DNA of 24,675 bases from Gamarada debralockiae. Taxonomy: Eukaryota; Ascomycota; Leotiomycetes; Helotiales; Hyphodiscaceae. A model generated the notes under the pieces. That model had not been told where the DNA came from and did not search any database. It was given only the letters and a program-made list of their open reading frames with translations. Each line of letters starts with the position of its first letter. Positions within the stretch are counted from its first letter, which is position 1. The translations under genes were made by a program, and so were the position numbers. The DNA is taken from contig NXFV01000659.1 of NCBI GenBank assembly GCA_002803225.1, positions 1-24,675 on the forward strand, read 5' to 3'. This document shows, piece by piece, positions 22,499-24,675 of this stretch.

Positions 22499-24675
22499 TT
22501 AAAGGACATCTTCAGAAGCCTTAAGGAAAATAGCCTCGAAATCATTAAGTTTATTGTTAAGAGAAGTCTTAGTTATAATAACAGGAGCCTTTCCCTTGCC
22601 TTTGCTAGCAGGAGTCAGAGATAGATTAAAGAGCTCATTATTATCTTCCTTATCGTCGCTAATAATCTCTAGGTCAAAGGCAAATCTAGAAGATTTTCCC
22701 TTATTCTTAAAGTAAGAAGTATTATTATAGAAGTACTCTTTAAGTTCCTGTAAGTAACTAAAGGCTTTATTATAACATTTGATAGCGTTAATTCGCTATA
22801 GATTAATAACTATTACACTATTACTTTGCCTAGTCTTACTAAGCTATTTATTACGTTCAAGGATAATAAGAGGGTCGCTATACTTATATTAGCTAACTAG
22901 GAAATCAGAAAGGGGTCTATATCCTTCCAAGATAACATAGGCTTTGAAAACAGTAATATCAGGTTAACTACTATATCAAGGCTTCTCCGGAATCGATAAA
23001 TCCTTGTGATATTAAATAATATTTGCTATAAATACTCTATTTTCAAGGGTTCTATTATCTTTAATCTTAATAAATTTAGTTGAGAATAAGATATAATAAG
23101 TATTATTAATCGTGAAGAGGTTTCGAGTAGGGATAGTAGGCAGAGAAAAGATAACGTCTCCCTTTTTAATATCTATTATAGTTTTCTAGGCTAAGTTCCG
23201 AGATTGAATTAAAGTATCAAAAGGTTTAATAGCTTTATTATTAGTTAGATCAAGGGTTCTTATATCCTAAAGATTAACTTTATTAAGCTAGTTCTGAACC
23301 GTAGCTAGGCCAAAAGCAAGGAATTCGATAGGTCGTACTTCGCTACGGATAATAATCTTATTGTAAAGAGCAAAAGTCTTATTATTACTATTATTAAGCT
23401 AGGTAAAATTAATTATTTTTCTAGTATATAAAGAGGAGGGTTTTTCGTAGAATCGAGGGGCTATAGAGTATACTATAAGATTAGTCTTATAGTCTTTGCG
23501 AAGGTAGATATAGGTAATATAAAGTTTAGGATCTTAATAAATCAACTGTCTAATTAAGGAGTAGTAGGTATTATAAAAGATACTATTATATTTTTGGTTT
23601 GAATTTCGATAGTAGTAGAAGAGTATTTTGATTTCTTTATCGATATTCTTAACAAAAGCCTTAATATTACTTAATCTACTAGTTCCTCTAATAGCCTAGT
23701 AAAAGAGCTTTTATATAACTCTAAAGGTTTTCTTATACAAATTAATGTCCTTGATTTTAGGCTATTTGAACTTAAGGTCTAATTTAACTATTTATAGGGC
23801 TTCTTATCTAGGAATAAATCGAGAGATACTAATAATATAATATCTATAGTATTACTTAATTTCTTTAGTCGATTTAAAGTAATACTTAATAAATAGTTAA
23901 ACTTAAGTACCCCGGATAGAATTACTCTAGTACTTCTAAACTATTTAGATTTAGAAGAGTAACTCGTCTAAGATAAGGTCTTCGATATTAGTAAAGTCAA
24001 GAAATCTTATAAGTTAGCTAATATAATCGAGGCAAACAACTACTCCCGGAGTTTTATCGAGGTCTATAATAGGCTAGAAAAGTTTATATACAACTGAAAA
24101 GGGGAGGTTATTGTCCTTGACTTTAGAAAGGTCAAATTCTACTTTATACTTCTATCTATTACCTAAGATATAGTTATAATTCTTAATATTAAAGACAAGA
24201 GTAATTTAAGTCTTTATAATTATCTTAGTTGAAATAGCCTTAGTCTTAGTAATACATCGATAGGCAGAAGTATAAAAAGTATCCGATATTTAGCTCTTGT
24301 AATTAGGGCCTCTAGCCTTATACTTAGGAGTAGGAGTTGTAGGAATAGGGGTTTTAAAACTAAGAGTCTTTAGGACAAAAAGCTTTAGTACAAGAGTATT
24401 AGAAATAGTAGTAGGAGTAGAACGTATACCTAATCCCTTTATAATTATCAAATAAAGAATATTACCTAGAACAAGGTCCTCGTTTTCTATATACTCTCCT
24501 TTAAAGCCAGTACCTTTTATATTAATAGCGTTAATTATAGTATTAGAACTCTTTATACCCAACAAAGCAAAAGAATTAGCAGCTTAGTCACTAGTATCTT
24601 ACAATAATATAGCAGACTAAACAAAAGAAAGAATATTAATAATAGGCTTAAGGGCTTACTTATCTAGGAATAAAG
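22499..24675 (-). pseudogene. Frame F: ~725-codon RIP-decayed coding frame, unknown, runs off the right edge
   Basis: A single minus-strand frame runs from the window edge to TAA 22499-22501 with no frameshift and essentially only TAA/TAG breaks. Readable parts include a Pro/Thr-rich linker (KTPIPTTPTPKYKARGP, about 24325), CLDYIS and TNIEDLILDELLF (about 23960-24030), RNSNQKYNSIFYNTYYSLI (about 23570-23620), EVRPIEFLAFGLATVQN (about 23290-23340), GDVIFSLPTIPTRNLFTINN (about 23105-23165), FKAYVILEGYRPLSDFLVS (about 22900-22950), and an acidic tail with DLEIISDDKEDNN and PASKGKGKAPVI (about 22590-22680). No RT, RNase H, integrase, protease or zinc knuckle was seen. Its place just inside an LTR-like block suggests a product of a non-standard or non-autonomous LTR element, but it may be an unrelated gene. 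It is less mutated than the pol at 2050-4505. Confidence 0.6.

Overview
The window reads as a stretch of filamentous ascomycete (Pezizomycotina) nuclear DNA that has been heavily hit by repeat-induced point mutation (RIP). CpA/TpG are scarce and TpA is very abundant, while many CpG survive. Coding frames can be followed for hundreds of codons but are broken almost only by TAA and TAG, where Gln or Trp codons once stood. Asp/Glu to Asn/Lys and Pro/Ser to Leu changes are common. A fungal-type intron (GTAAGT...TTTTAG), pyrimidine-rich leaders before start codons and a fungal DUF7924 domain support the assignment. I found no intact protein-coding gene, and no tRNA, rRNA or CRISPR array. The frames were traced by eye, so most exon limits are approximate.

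Layout. (1) 1-4505: an AT-rich, RIP-destroyed Ty3/Gypsy LTR retrotransposon on the minus strand. Reverse transcriptase is at about 4200-4505, RNase H is probably at 3300-4200, integrase is at about 2500-3250, and an LTR-like block lies at about 640-905. The RT is cut off at about 4505. (2) 4505-22020: a block of at least seven dead genes with no recognisable transposase or retroelement domain. The order is A1 (+, 4658-~6190), A2 (+, 6341-~8453, Myb/SANT-like C-terminus), C (-, 9595-11048, containing a 9-bp-periodic repeat tract), B (-, 11750-~13400, DUF7924, PD-(D/E)XK-like), D (+, 14336-~17035), E (+, 17353-18843) and G (-, ~19140-21422). (3) 22025-22350: a second, far better preserved copy of the LTR-like block. 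(4) 22499-24675: one decayed minus-strand frame of about 725 codons running off the right edge, identity unknown.

The mutation load is uneven. Gene bodies and retroelement bodies are saturated with TpA. The promoter of A1 (4505-4660), the A2/C interval (about 8840-9590), the B/D divergent interval (about 13690-14335) and 21500-22345 keep many CpA and near-normal base composition. RIP tracks duplicated sequence, so the genes may have been multi-copy while the spacers were not, or the spacers may be younger.

The dead genes do not form a pathway I can name. A Myb/SANT-type DNA-binding protein, a nuclease-fold DUF7924 protein and several long unknown proteins, bounded by LTR fragments, look like the cargo of a multi-copy accessory or mobile segment. 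That origin is an inference; no captain-type recombinase or terminal repeat was seen.
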